DNA of 64,000 nt, from positions 62,001 through 126,000 of the forward strand of contig DGLA01000009.1 of the NCBI GenBank assembly GCA_002387205.1, in the 5' to 3' direction. The stretch is from Stutzerimonas stutzeri (GTDB lineage: Bacteria > Pseudomonadota > Gammaproteobacteria > Pseudomonadales > Pseudomonadaceae). Positions 35,701 through 42,637 of the stretch are shown piece after piece. The position numbers and the translations under genes were made by a program. Numbering within the stretch: the first letter of the stretch is position 1; every line of letters begins with the position of its first letter. Under the pieces are notes generated by a model. It saw only the letters and a program-made list of their open reading frames with translations. It was not told where the DNA came from and did not search any database.

Positions 35701-36439
35701 CAATGAGGATCTGCTCGAAGCGGTCCTTCACCCGGCGGATGCTGTCGGCGACAAAAGCGAAGCGCGGGCTGTCGAAAATGGCTTCCTGGACACCGGCCAT
35801 GAAGCGGAAGCGCAGGTCCTTGCAGACCTCGCCGACCTCGCGGAGGAAGTTGAGGTCGAGGATCAGCTCCTGGTCCTTGCGTGTGCGCAGGTAGTCGAGC
35901 AGCTCGTCGACCACCAGCAGCAGGCCGTGTTCGGGGAAGACCTCGCCGAACTTGGCCATCATGTCTTCGAAGGCCCGCTTGTGGCTGGTAATGGTCCCGG
36001 CTTCGGGGAACACATACTCCACGCCGAGTTTTTCGAGATGCTCTTCCAGTTCGGCCACCAGGATGTCGCGCAGGGACATGGTGGTGGCTCCGATCTCGGT
36101 ACGGATAACCTTGAAACGCCCGGCGATCTGAGAGGCTGCGTCGCGGACACCATCGTTCTTCAGCCCTTCCAGCAGGGAGGCATCTGCGGCAAGGCTGGAG
36201 ACCACCGACATCAAGTGCGACTTACCGGTGCCGTAGTTACCGACGACCAGCAGGCCCTTGTTGTCGACCGGCTGGTCGAACTGCATCTGAGGAATGACAA
36301 GCTGGGTGAGCCGTTCGGCCATTTCCTCGGAAATGACATAGGTGTTCACGAGGGTGTGTGCGGCGCTCGATTTGTCCGCGTCACGCAACTGAACGACCGA
36401 CTCAATCGGGTCGAATTGGATAAGGTCTCCGTATTTCAT
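32708..36439 (-). CDS. brxC: BREX P-loop protein BrxC (DUF6079-type)
   Basis: This 1243-aa ATPase is the largest BREX protein. Walker A GNYGTGKSH is at 67-75 and Walker B LLLVVDELLDY at 173-183. Long helical and coiled-coil regions fill the remainder. A CPHC zinc-finger-like motif lies near residue 1101. BrxC/PglY-type proteins form a scaffold that hydrolyses ATP and assembles the methylation or exclusion complex. The length and start sequence fit the type 3 member. It overlaps brxF by ATGA, and its far end meets the heptad array of the inserted four-helix gene. Confidence 0.9.
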   Translation of the reverse strand: MKYGDLIQFDPIESVVQLRDADKSSAAHTLVNTYVISEEMAERLTQLVIPQMQFDQPVDNKGLLVVGNYGTGKSHLMSVVSSLAADASLLEGLKNDGVRDAASQIAGRFKVIRTEIGATTMSLRDILVAELEEHLEKLGVEYVFPEAGTITSHKRAFEDMMAKFGEVFPEHGLLLVVDELLDYLRTRKDQELILDLNFLREVGEVCKDLRFRFMAGVQEAIFDSPRFAFVADSIRRVKDRFEQILIARSDVKFVVAERLLKKTTEQQAKIRDYLMPFAKYYGGLNERMDEFVRLFPVHPDYIDTFERVTVVEKREVLKTLSMGMKGILGKDVPQDEPGLIAFDSYWGTLKQNASFRAIPEIRAVIDCSQVLESRIENAITRKQYKPMALRLIHALSVHRLTTGDIYAPMGASAEELRDRLCLFDPLIAELGSDEPDKDLQTHVETVLREIHKTVSGQFISFNADNRQFYLDLKKTDDFDALIDKRAESLGQAQLDRFYYEALKRVMECQDATYVTGYKIWQHELVWQEHKAARSGYLFFGAPNERSTAVPQRDFYLYFIQPNDPPRFKDDKVNDEVFFRLKGTDEEFQTALKSYAAALDLAATSSGHAKATYESKANGFLKKLVQWLQKHMSDAFEVTYQGRAKSMTEWAKGKSIRDLSGLSPHETINFRDLVNTIAGVCLAPNFENQAPDYPFFSVLITGNNRAQAAQDALRAIAGQNRTKQATAVLDALELLDGEKIDPYKSKYTKFILDTVKAKGHGQVVNRSEIIQDDHGLEYMNPGGGRLEPEWVAVILASLVYSGDIVLAIPGKKFDATGLQQLAATGMDELVRFKHLEQPKEWNLPALKALFELLGMTPGMAQLVTQGKDEPVQNLQQAVGKIVKRIVMTQQTLREGLSFWGLDLLAGTDLASQASGLDEAKGFFESLQAYSSPGKLKNFRYSAPEVLAHEKAVKALDELDALREFIMDHSPTASWLSTAEAVLPAEHDWVDRMKTTRQDVLDALKQADLTELASQSQSIGAKLQKLKKDYTVAYIGLHTKARLGVNDDKRKAGLLNDQRLQTLLKLAGIDLMPRQQLTDYQNRLAGLKSCFALTEQNLDASPICPHCGFRPSVETFASAGSQMIDQMDAQLDAMVAAWTSTILSNLEDPITQANMDLLKIDDREPLEAFIKSKELPVPLDSNFVHALKEVLSGLVKVTVKAQELQQALQVIDGPATPAEMKKRFEEYIDQLTKGKDPAKVRIVME

Positions 36440-36951
36440 GCTTGTCCTGCCTCTCTATTATTTTTTGCCGAATCGACCGTGGCCGTGCCATCCATGCCCA
36501 CAATCAGCGCATCGACCGAGTCATAGCTGCGGTACTCGGGATGGCCGGTTTCGGCGTACAAAAGCCTCCCGGAATTCATGATTCCGTTCCACGAAGCCAC
36601 CACGGCCCGATTTCTCGAAATGGACTGCAGCAGGCGCAAGGGGTCCTGCTGGAGATCCTTGTCGAAGAGGATCTCGAGATTATCCAGCACCACCGGTGCT
36701 TGAGCCTGGTCCGCGATCTGATCGAGGATGCCCGGCAACCGAAGCGACCGCTGCTTTGCCGTCAGCTCAAGCAGTTCGCCTGAAAGCGCCAGATTGACGT
36801 TGACGACAGATGAGCCGAATTCCTCGGCAATATCCCGAAGAACGCCGGTCTTGCCGGAACCGGTCTCACCCACCAGCAACACCAGACGGTGATACAAGCC
36901 TTCGGCTGCCTGGAGGGATCGTTTTATCTTGTCGTGAATCGGCTCGGCCAT
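36436..36951 (-). CDS. brxF: BREX type 3 P-loop protein BrxF
   Basis: This 171-aa P-loop ATPase has Walker A GETGSGKTG at 28-36 and Walker B APVVLDNLEIL ending near D90. It then has a sensor-like strand (RAVVASWNG) and a polar tail. The family BrxF marks BREX type 3 and always precedes brxC. It is translationally coupled to brxC and lies 9 nt after the HTH gene, which makes it the second gene of the operon. Confidence 0.9.
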   Translation of the reverse strand: MAEPIHDKIKRSLQAAEGLYHRLVLLVGETGSGKTGVLRDIAEEFGSSVVNVNLALSGELLELTAKQRSLRLPGILDQIADQAQAPVVLDNLEILFDKDLQQDPLRLLQSISRNRAVVASWNGIMNSGRLLYAETGHPEYRSYDSVDALIVGMDGTATVDSAKNNREAGQA

Positions 36952-36960
36952 GGTCGCTCC

Positions 36961-37164
36961 TTATTGCTCGGTGTCCGGCTTATCGGATTTGTCAGCCGCA
37001 CCGCCGGAGCGGACCCATTCGTCCACTTCGTCTTGTTTGAACATCCAGCGACGGCCGACGCGATGACCGGGCATAGCCCGTTGTTCGATCCACTTGTAGA
37101 CCGTCTCGTTGCTTACATTCAGGTATTTGCAAATGTCATCGACCGTCAGCCATCTCTCATCCAT
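36961..37164 (-). CDS. Small helix-turn-helix (excisionase-like) protein, first gene of the BREX operon
   Basis: This 67-aa MerR/excisionase-type DNA-binding protein reads WLTVDDICKYLNVSNETVYKWIEQRAMPGHRVGRRWMFK in its first 45 residues, with a short polar tail. It probably autoregulates the operon. An alternative is that it acts as the excisionase of the cargo, but no recombinase gene is present in the island. The ATG at 37164 is preceded by a purine-rich stretch. A further upstream in-frame extension exists but lacks coding character. Confidence 0.85.
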   Translation of the reverse strand: MDERWLTVDDICKYLNVSNETVYKWIEQRAMPGHRVGRRWMFKQDEVDEWVRSGGAADKSDKPDTEQ

Positions 37165-37258
37165 AGCCTTCGTCCTTCGTTCATCATGTTTTCGGTAAAA
37201 GCCCGAAGGTCTCCGGGAAACCCGAAATCCGGACACAGTGCCGCAAATTAACCTCCAT

Positions 37259-37287
37259 AAACTACATTGATGGATTGCCAAAATCAA
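37259..37287 (-). promoter_or_regulatory. Candidate promoter of the BREX operon
   Basis: On the minus strand TTGATT (37287-37282) and TAGTTT (37264-37259) are separated by 17 bp, in AT-rich sequence about 95 nt ahead of the HTH gene. A near-palindrome ACTTTTCC/GAAAAAGT at 37311-37326 and a GTGCCGA direct repeat lie upstream as possible operators. These are match-by-eye calls only. Confidence 0.4.
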
Positions 37288-37414
37288 GCGTTTTGTGCCG
37301 ATTAGTGCCGACTTTTCCGAAAAAGTGTCTGATTGTCGTTGGTGGTCCGGTTGCCGTTCTGAGAAGGGGCCCGCTCGTATAAGGGGATCGCCCCTCCAGC
37401 AGGCACTGTGCGAC

Positions 37415-37663
37415 CTAGCGCCAAGCAGCCACCGCGGTGACGACCTCGGCCAGCACCGCGAATGCATCGGCTTCGGTCGGAGAGAAGTAGGCACACCGCG
37501 CCAGCAGGGTTTCCACATCAGTGACCGGCCTGTCTTGTTCTAACAGCCAGGTCCTGGACTCCCGGCCTTGTCCGGAAACGGCGCTACGCCAACCATCGAG
37601 GCAAATCCGGTGCGCCGCCCGTTCCGATTCTTTGCGGCACACCCCGGCCTCACGCCGCAGCAT
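37415..37663 (-). CDS. Small ICE protein, 82 aa, opposite strand
   Basis: This 82-codon frame has ICE-like high GC3 and the product MLRREAGVCRKESERAAHR... ending LAEVVTAVAAWR. The helical C-terminal part TDVETLLARCAYFSPTEADAFAVLAEVV looks folded. It is unlike the lower-GC BREX genes, so it appears to be backbone that lies just ahead of the RAQPRD gene. Its stop codon gives the right limit of the inserted island. Function and family are unknown; a purely antisense open frame is the alternative. Confidence 0.5.
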   Translation of the reverse strand: MLRREAGVCRKESERAAHRICLDGWRSAVSGQGRESRTWLLEQDRPVTDVETLLARCAYFSPTEADAFAVLAEVVTAVAAWR

Positions 37664-37694
37664 CCCGCCATCCAGACGACTGCGGAACGGCGTG

Positions 37695-38066
37695 ATGACA
37701 CCCCTTGGCAACCTGACGACCGCCTGCCGCCGTGTGCCGGCCCTGGCCTTGGCGCTGACCATCGCGCTGGCCAGCGCATCGCCCGCATCGGCCGACGATG
37801 CCAGCGCTGAACACGAGCAACTGGCGGCCCTTGCCCGCCAACTCAACCTGATCGACCGCCTCGCCGAGCACGCCGCCCATACCGCTCCGCAGGAACGCGC
37901 CCGCTACCACTTCGACTACGCCCGACTGCGCGCCGACCTGAAGCGCGTTCGCGCCGGCCTGCAGGGCTACCTCGTGCCCCAGCGCGCCCAGCCGCGCGAT
38001 CCCGTCCCGCTGGCCGGCGATTACGTCCGCCGCGACCGCGCCGACGACGAGGAGCCATCGCCATGA
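37695..38066 (+). CDS. RAQPRD family ICE protein (TIGR01690)
   Basis: This 123-aa exported protein has a signal peptide ending ASPASADD. The helical body has ARQLNLIDRLAEHA and the family hallmark RAQPRDPVPLAGDYV. It starts transfer block 2. In undisturbed relatives it directly follows the TIGR03747 gene, so the BREX island separates the two here. The start at 37695 overlaps no other gene. Its stop overlaps the next start by 4 nt. Confidence 0.92.
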   Translation: MTPLGNLTTACRRVPALALALTIALASASPASADDASAEHEQLAALARQLNLIDRLAEHAAHTAPQERARYHFDYARLRADLKRVRAGLQGYLVPQRAQPRDPVPLAGDYVRRDRADDEEPSP

Positions 38067-38302
38067 CGCCCTCTGCCGATCAGGTCGCTGCCTTCCAGGC
38101 CAACGGTGGCTTTGCGCCTTCGGCCGTCTCTGCCGTGGTGCTGGGCTTCGTGTTCGCCGTGTTGCTGCTGTGGGGTGTGTGGGCCATGCGCACCGCCTAC
38201 GTCGGCTGGGCCGAGCACCGCATCACCGAGCGTCAGTTCCTCGCCGTCGTCGTGCGCTTCGTGGCGATGTACCTGGTGCTGACCTTCTTTCTCCTCTCCT
38301 GA
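38063..38302 (+). CDS. TIGR03758 family ICE membrane protein
   Basis: This 79-aa protein has two transmembrane helices (about 21-42 and 61-79) and a short loop RTAYVGWAEHRITERQ. It matches TIGR03758, a small inner-membrane subunit of the ICE mating channel, in the position of VirB2/VirB3-like small proteins. It is coupled to the RAQPRD gene by an ATGA overlap. Confidence 0.9.
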   Translation: MTPSADQVAAFQANGGFAPSAVSAVVLGFVFAVLLLWGVWAMRTAYVGWAEHRITERQFLAVVVRFVAMYLVLTFFLLS

Positions 38303-38324
38303 CCGTCACGAAGGGCCACACGCC

Positions 38325-38693
38325 ATGAACACTCCAACGACATCCCATCGCATTCCGTTCCGCATCGCCGCACCGCTGCTGCCGCTGGCGCTCGCGGGCC
38401 TGCCGCTGTCGGCCTTCGCGCAGGGCCTGCCGACCATGGAAGACCCATCGCGTGGCCAGGGCAGCGGCATCCTGCAGACCTTGCAGAACTACGGCTACGA
38501 CATCGTGCTGCTGATCGCGCTGCTCGTGGTCGCCTCGATGTTCGTCGGCGTCTGCTATCACGCCTACACGCGCTACTCGGAGATCCACACCGGCCGCGCC
38601 ACCTGGGGACAGTTCGGCCTGACGGTCGCCGTGGGCGCGATCCTCCTGGTGGTCGGCATCTGGCTGCTCACCAAGGCCACCGGCGTGCTGTGA
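38325..38693 (+). CDS. TIGR03745 family ICE membrane protein (pilin-like)
   Basis: This 122-aa protein has a long signal peptide ending SAFAQG, a glycine-rich segment (DPSRGQGSGILQTLQNYG), and two transmembrane helices (about 56-76 and 97-118). This is the arrangement of VirB2/TraA-type conjugative pilins, and TIGR03745 is the usual ICE member. It is probably the pilus subunit, by inference. Confidence 0.9.
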   Translation: MNTPTTSHRIPFRIAAPLLPLALAGLPLSAFAQGLPTMEDPSRGQGSGILQTLQNYGYDIVLLIALLVVASMFVGVCYHAYTRYSEIHTGRATWGQFGLTVAVGAILLVVGIWLLTKATGVL

Positions 38694-38705
38694 GGGCGGC
38701 AAGCG

Positions 38706-39116
38706 ATGGCCGTCCCTTCGGAGACCCCGCAAGACACGCTGGTGACCTTCCTGCCGCATCGGCTGAACCGCCAGCCGGTGGTCGTGCGCGGGCTGACCGC
38801 CGACGAGTTGTGGATCTGCGCCGGCCTGTCGGCCGCAGCCGGGTTCGCGCTCGGCCTGCCGCTGGCCTGGCTCACGCACAGCATCGCCATGGTGCCCACG
38901 CTGATCGTCGCCGGTATCGCGCTGGGCGTCTTCGTCGGCGGCGGCTTCCTGCGCGCGCAGAAGCGCGGCCGGCCCGACACCTGGCTCTACCGGCAGCTCC
39001 AGTGGCGGCTGGCATTGCGGCACCCGGCGCTGGCAGCGCTCCTGGGCGGCCAGCGCCTCATCACCCGCTCGGGCTATTGGACGACCCGGCGCAACGCCGA
39101 TCGAGGTGCGCCATGA
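38706..39116 (+). CDS. TIGR03750 family conjugal transfer protein
   Basis: This 136-aa inner-membrane protein has the signature start TFLPHRLNRQPVVVRGLTADELW, two transmembrane helices (about 38-57 and 60-80), and a basic cytoplasmic end. It resembles the TraL/VirB3 type and lies directly behind the pilin-like gene. The family is confined to ICE type IV secretion systems of the GI (genomic-island) type. Confidence 0.92.
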   Translation: MAVPSETPQDTLVTFLPHRLNRQPVVVRGLTADELWICAGLSAAAGFALGLPLAWLTHSIAMVPTLIVAGIALGVFVGGGFLRAQKRGRPDTWLYRQLQWRLALRHPALAALLGGQRLITRSGYWTTRRNADRGAP

Positions 39117-39195
39117 GCGCGCCCGCACGGCCGCCCGAAGGGCGCGCGAACCTCCCTCGGGGAGGATGTCGCGTCAGCGACAGGAGGGTAGTTCA

Positions 39196-39888
39196 GTGAG
39201 CCGTTTCAAGAACGAGGTTGCGCACCTGCAGGCGCACGTGAAGACGTTGCGTCTGGGGGCCGGCGCGTTGTTCGTGGTGGCGCTGCTGCTCGGCTTCGGT
39301 TGGTGGAGTGCGCCGAAGAGTCTCACCATCCATGTGCCGCCGGACCTGCGCTCGGGCAGCACGCGCAAGTGGTGGGACGTGCCGCCCGAGAGCGTGTATG
39401 CCTTCTCGTTCTACATCTGGCAGCAGATGCAGCGCTGGCCCACGAACGGCGAAGAGGACTATCCGCGCAACCTGCGTGCGCTGTCGGCCTACCTGACGCC
39501 GAGCTGCCGGGCCTTCCTGCAACAGGACTACGAGTACCGGCGCGCCAGTGGCGAGCTGCGTCAGCGCGTGCGCGGCATCTACGAGATTCCCGGCCGCGGC
39601 TATGGCGACGCTCCGGCCACGCGCGTCAAGGTGGTTTCCGACCGCGATTGGATCGTCACGCTCGACGTGAGCGCGGACGAATACTACGGCTCCGAGCAGG
39701 TCAAGCGCGCCCTGGTGCGCTACCCCATCAAGGTCGTCCGGCTCGACACCGACCCCGAGCGCAACCCCTTCGGCCTGGCGCTGGACTGCTACGCCGGCGC
39801 ACCCCAGCGCATCGAACCGCCGCCGACGCCGACCCAGGCCGGCGCGCCCGCCAACGCCTCCGGCCACCTGCAGGGAGACTCCCCATGA
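39196..39888 (+). CDS. TIGR03746 / PFL_4703 family ICE protein (TraE/VirB5-8-like)
   Basis: This 230-aa protein has one N-terminal membrane helix (about 20-37) and a large periplasmic domain (YAFSFYIWQQMQRWP, YEIPGRGYGDAPATRVKVVSDRDWIV) of the TraE/VirB8-like type. I chose the GTG at 39196 behind AGGAGGG because the protein then begins MSRFKNEVAHLQAHVKTLR, as in relatives; an ATG at 39166 is possible. Its stop overlaps the next start by ATGA. Confidence 0.9.
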   Translation: MSRFKNEVAHLQAHVKTLRLGAGALFVVALLLGFGWWSAPKSLTIHVPPDLRSGSTRKWWDVPPESVYAFSFYIWQQMQRWPTNGEEDYPRNLRALSAYLTPSCRAFLQQDYEYRRASGELRQRVRGIYEIPGRGYGDAPATRVKVVSDRDWIVTLDVSADEYYGSEQVKRALVRYPIKVVRLDTDPERNPFGLALDCYAGAPQRIEPPPTPTQAGAPANASGHLQGDSP

Positions 39889-40799
39889 AGCCCGTTAACT
39901 GGTCGGCCCTGGCCGGCGTCCTGCTGATCCTCGGTGTCGTGCCGGCCAGCCAGGCCGTGGAAATCCTGCGCTGGGAGCGCCTGCCCCTGCCGGTGCCGCT
40001 GGTGGTCGGTCAGGAGCGCGTGGTCTTCATCGACCGCAATGTGCGCGTCGGCGTGCCGGCCAGCGTCGGCGACCACCTGCGCGTGCAGAGTGCCGGCGGC
40101 GCGATCTACCTGCGGGCGAGCGAGCCGATTCCGCCCACGCGGCTGCAACTGCAGGACGTGGAATCCGGCGCGCTGATCCTGCTCGACATCGCCGCCGAGC
40201 CGGCGAAGGACGGCCAGGCGCCGCTGGAGCCGGTGCGCATCGTGGAAGCGGAAGCCCCCGCGAAGCGCTACGGCGGCGGTGCAGCAGGCGGCGCGGACGA
40301 GCAGGCCATTGCGCCGGCAGACAAATCCCTTCCCCGGCGCGAAACGCCGGTACCGGTCGTGCTGACGCGCCATGCCGCACAGAACCTGTACGCGCCGCTG
40401 CGCACCGTCGAGCCGGTCGCCGGCATCGGGCGCGTGAACCTGCGCCGCGGCCTCGCGCTGGACACCTTGCTGCCGACGCTGCCGGTGCACGCGCGGGCGC
40501 TGGCCGCGTGGCGGCTGGAAGACCAGTGGGTGACGGCCGTGCGACTCACCAATACCGCCGCGCGCTGGCTCGACCTCGACCCGCGCGCCCTGCAGGGGAA
40601 CTTCGTGGCGGCGACCTTCCAGCATCCGAACCTGGGGCCGGCCGGCACCCCGTCCGACACCACGGTGCTCTACCTGGTCACGCGCGGCCACGGCCTGGCC
40701 GAGTCGCTGCTGCCGGCGCTGAGCCCGATCGATGCCACCGTGAACCTGCCGCCGGCCGCCGCGGCCGGCTCGACCGGAGGAGCGCGCGATGAAAAGTAA
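39885..40799 (+). CDS. TIGR03749 family ICE protein (TraK/VirB9-like)
   Basis: This 304-aa periplasmic protein has a signal peptide ending ASQAVE. The N-terminal beta domain (ILRWERLPLPVPLVVGQERVVF) matches TIGR03749, and the C-terminal beta domain follows a flexible glycine/alanine linker. It is likely the outer-membrane-core component comparable to TraK or VirB9. It overlaps the TIGR03752 gene by 11 nt. Confidence 0.9.
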   Translation: MKPVNWSALAGVLLILGVVPASQAVEILRWERLPLPVPLVVGQERVVFIDRNVRVGVPASVGDHLRVQSAGGAIYLRASEPIPPTRLQLQDVESGALILLDIAAEPAKDGQAPLEPVRIVEAEAPAKRYGGGAAGGADEQAIAPADKSLPRRETPVPVVLTRHAAQNLYAPLRTVEPVAGIGRVNLRRGLALDTLLPTLPVHARALAAWRLEDQWVTAVRLTNTAARWLDLDPRALQGNFVAATFQHPNLGPAGTPSDTTVLYLVTRGHGLAESLLPALSPIDATVNLPPAAAAGSTGGARDEK

Positions 40800-42222
40800 T
40801 CCGCTGCTCAAGTGGCTGCTGATCCCGATGGCGCTGCTGCTGGTGTTCGTCGGCGTCAAACTGTTCTCCGGCGCCCCCGGCGGCCAGCCCGCCCCCAAGG
40901 GCGCGGCCAGTACGCTCACGCCCGAGGAGATGAAAGCCCTGGGCATCGCAGGCGACACGCCGCGCGATACCGTCGCCACGCTGGTGGCCCAGGTGAAGCA
41001 GTTGCGCACCGAGCTGCAGAGCGCGCTCGGCGACAACAAGCAGCACAAGGCCGAGAACGAGCGCCTGCGTGCCCGGGAAAGCGCGATCGACCAACGCATC
41101 CAGAGCGCGCTGGAAGGCGAACGCAGCCGCCTGGAGCAGGAGCGCAATCAGGTGGCCAGCGACAGGCAGCAGACCCAGGGGCTGCTGCAGGATCTGCAGC
41201 GGCAACTGGACGGCCTTTCCGGCAAGGGTGGCCGGTCCGATCTGCCCGTCGGGCTGGGGCTGGAAGAGGGTGACGGCCAGCGCTTCAACCGCGGCGTCGG
41301 TGGCACGCAGTGGGTCGAGCCCGACGATGCCAAGGTCGACGCCAAGAACGCCAGCAAGGAGCCGAGCTTTCCCCTGAGCTTCGGGCCGGCCCAGAAAAGC
41401 CTGTCGGCCGCAGTGGAATCCGTCGCCGACGTCGGCAGCCGCGCGGTGGGCGCATCCACGAAGGCGGTCTACACCGTGCCGTCGAACTCGACGCTCATGG
41501 GGTCGATTGCCATGACGGCGCTGATCGGGCGCGTGCCGATCGACGGAACCGTCAACGACCCGTACCCGTTCAAGGTGTTGATCGGCCTGGACAACCTCAC
41601 GGCCAACGGCATCGACATCCCCGACGTGGCCGGCGCCGTGGTCAGCGGCACGGCCTCGGGCGACTGGACGCTCTCGTGCGTGCGCGGGCAAATCCGCTCG
41701 GTCACGTTCGTGTTCCAGGACGGCACCATCCGCACGGTGCCGGAGGACCGCAGCAAGGACGGCAGCAACAGCGGCAACTCGGGGCACAACGGCGCCAGCA
41801 TCCAGGGCGGCCTGGGCTGGATCAGCGACCCCTACGGCATTCCGTGCGTCAGCGGCGAGCGACGCAGCAACGCCCAGCAGTACCTGGGCAGCCAGGCGCT
41901 CATCACCGCAGCCGGCGCCGGCGTGGCCTCGCTCATCAAGTCCGACAACGGCAGCGTGGCCGTGGTCGCCAACAGCAACGGCTCGCTGGGCACCGTCGGC
42001 ATCAGCGGCAACGAAGCGATGGGCCGCATCCTCGCGGGCGGCGTGCGCGACATGGCCGATTGGGTCAACAAGCTCTACGGCCAGGCCTTCGCGGCGGTCT
42101 ACGTGCAGCCCGGCGCCAAGGTGGCCGTGCATCTGGAGCAGCCGCTCGACATCGACTACGACGCCAAGGGGCGTCGGGTTCACCACCGCACCGGAGAAGC
42201 CCATGCCTCGGATCTGGATTGA
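40789..42222 (+). CDS. TIGR03752 family ICE protein (TraB/VirB10-like)
   Basis: This 477-aa protein has an N-terminal inner-membrane anchor (about 9-26), a long coiled coil (about 60-150) and a C-terminal beta-barrel domain with STLMGSIAMTALIGRVPIDG, in which the outer-membrane pore helix of VirB10-like proteins would lie. It spans the envelope and links the coupling protein to the core complex. It matches TIGR03752. The end overlaps the lipoprotein gene by 20 nt. Confidence 0.93.
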   Translation: MKSNPLLKWLLIPMALLLVFVGVKLFSGAPGGQPAPKGAASTLTPEEMKALGIAGDTPRDTVATLVAQVKQLRTELQSALGDNKQHKAENERLRARESAIDQRIQSALEGERSRLEQERNQVASDRQQTQGLLQDLQRQLDGLSGKGGRSDLPVGLGLEEGDGQRFNRGVGGTQWVEPDDAKVDAKNASKEPSFPLSFGPAQKSLSAAVESVADVGSRAVGASTKAVYTVPSNSTLMGSIAMTALIGRVPIDGTVNDPYPFKVLIGLDNLTANGIDIPDVAGAVVSGTASGDWTLSCVRGQIRSVTFVFQDGTIRTVPEDRSKDGSNSGNSGHNGASIQGGLGWISDPYGIPCVSGERRSNAQQYLGSQALITAAGAGVASLIKSDNGSVAVVANSNGSLGTVGISGNEAMGRILAGGVRDMADWVNKLYGQAFAAVYVQPGAKVAVHLEQPLDIDYDAKGRRVHHRTGEAHASDLD

Positions 42223-42637
42223 CGCGGCCGCCGTGCTGCTGGCGGCCACCCTGCTCGGCGGCTGCGCTACCAGCAAGGAGAAGCTGCTGCCGCACGGCGA
42301 CAGCACCATGCTCGACATCTGGCATCGGGAGACCGGCGGCAGCGCGGGCGGCGGCCAGGCCGCGCGGCAACTGCTCGATGCGCGCCAGGGCCTGCGCCGG
42401 CCGCTGGCCGAGGCCGATGTGCAGGCGGCGCCCGGCGTGCAGGCGCGCTACACCCGCACCGCGCAGAACGAGATTTACCGCCAGTTCCACCGCCTGCCGA
42501 ACCCCGACCTGGTGATGTACGTGTTCCCGCACCTGGCGGGCACCGACCCGGTTCCGGTGCCCGGCTACAGCACGGTGTTCCCGCTCTACCAGCGCGTGCA
42601 GTACGCGATGCCGGGCGAGCGCGTGGAGGACTACTGA
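42203..42637 (+). CDS. TIGR03751 family conjugal transfer lipoprotein (TraV/VirB7-like)
   Basis: This 144-aa lipoprotein has lipobox LLGGC with Cys21. The signature ATSKEKLLPHGDSTMLDIW and a middle helical part are followed by a conserved C-terminal LPNPDLVMYVFPHLAG. It is the outer-membrane anchor of the core complex. Its stop codon overlaps the VirB4 start by one base. Confidence 0.92.
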   Translation: MPRIWIDAAAVLLAATLLGGCATSKEKLLPHGDSTMLDIWHRETGGSAGGGQAARQLLDARQGLRRPLAEADVQAAPGVQARYTRTAQNEIYRQFHRLPNPDLVMYVFPHLAGTDPVPVPGYSTVFPLYQRVQYAMPGERVEDY

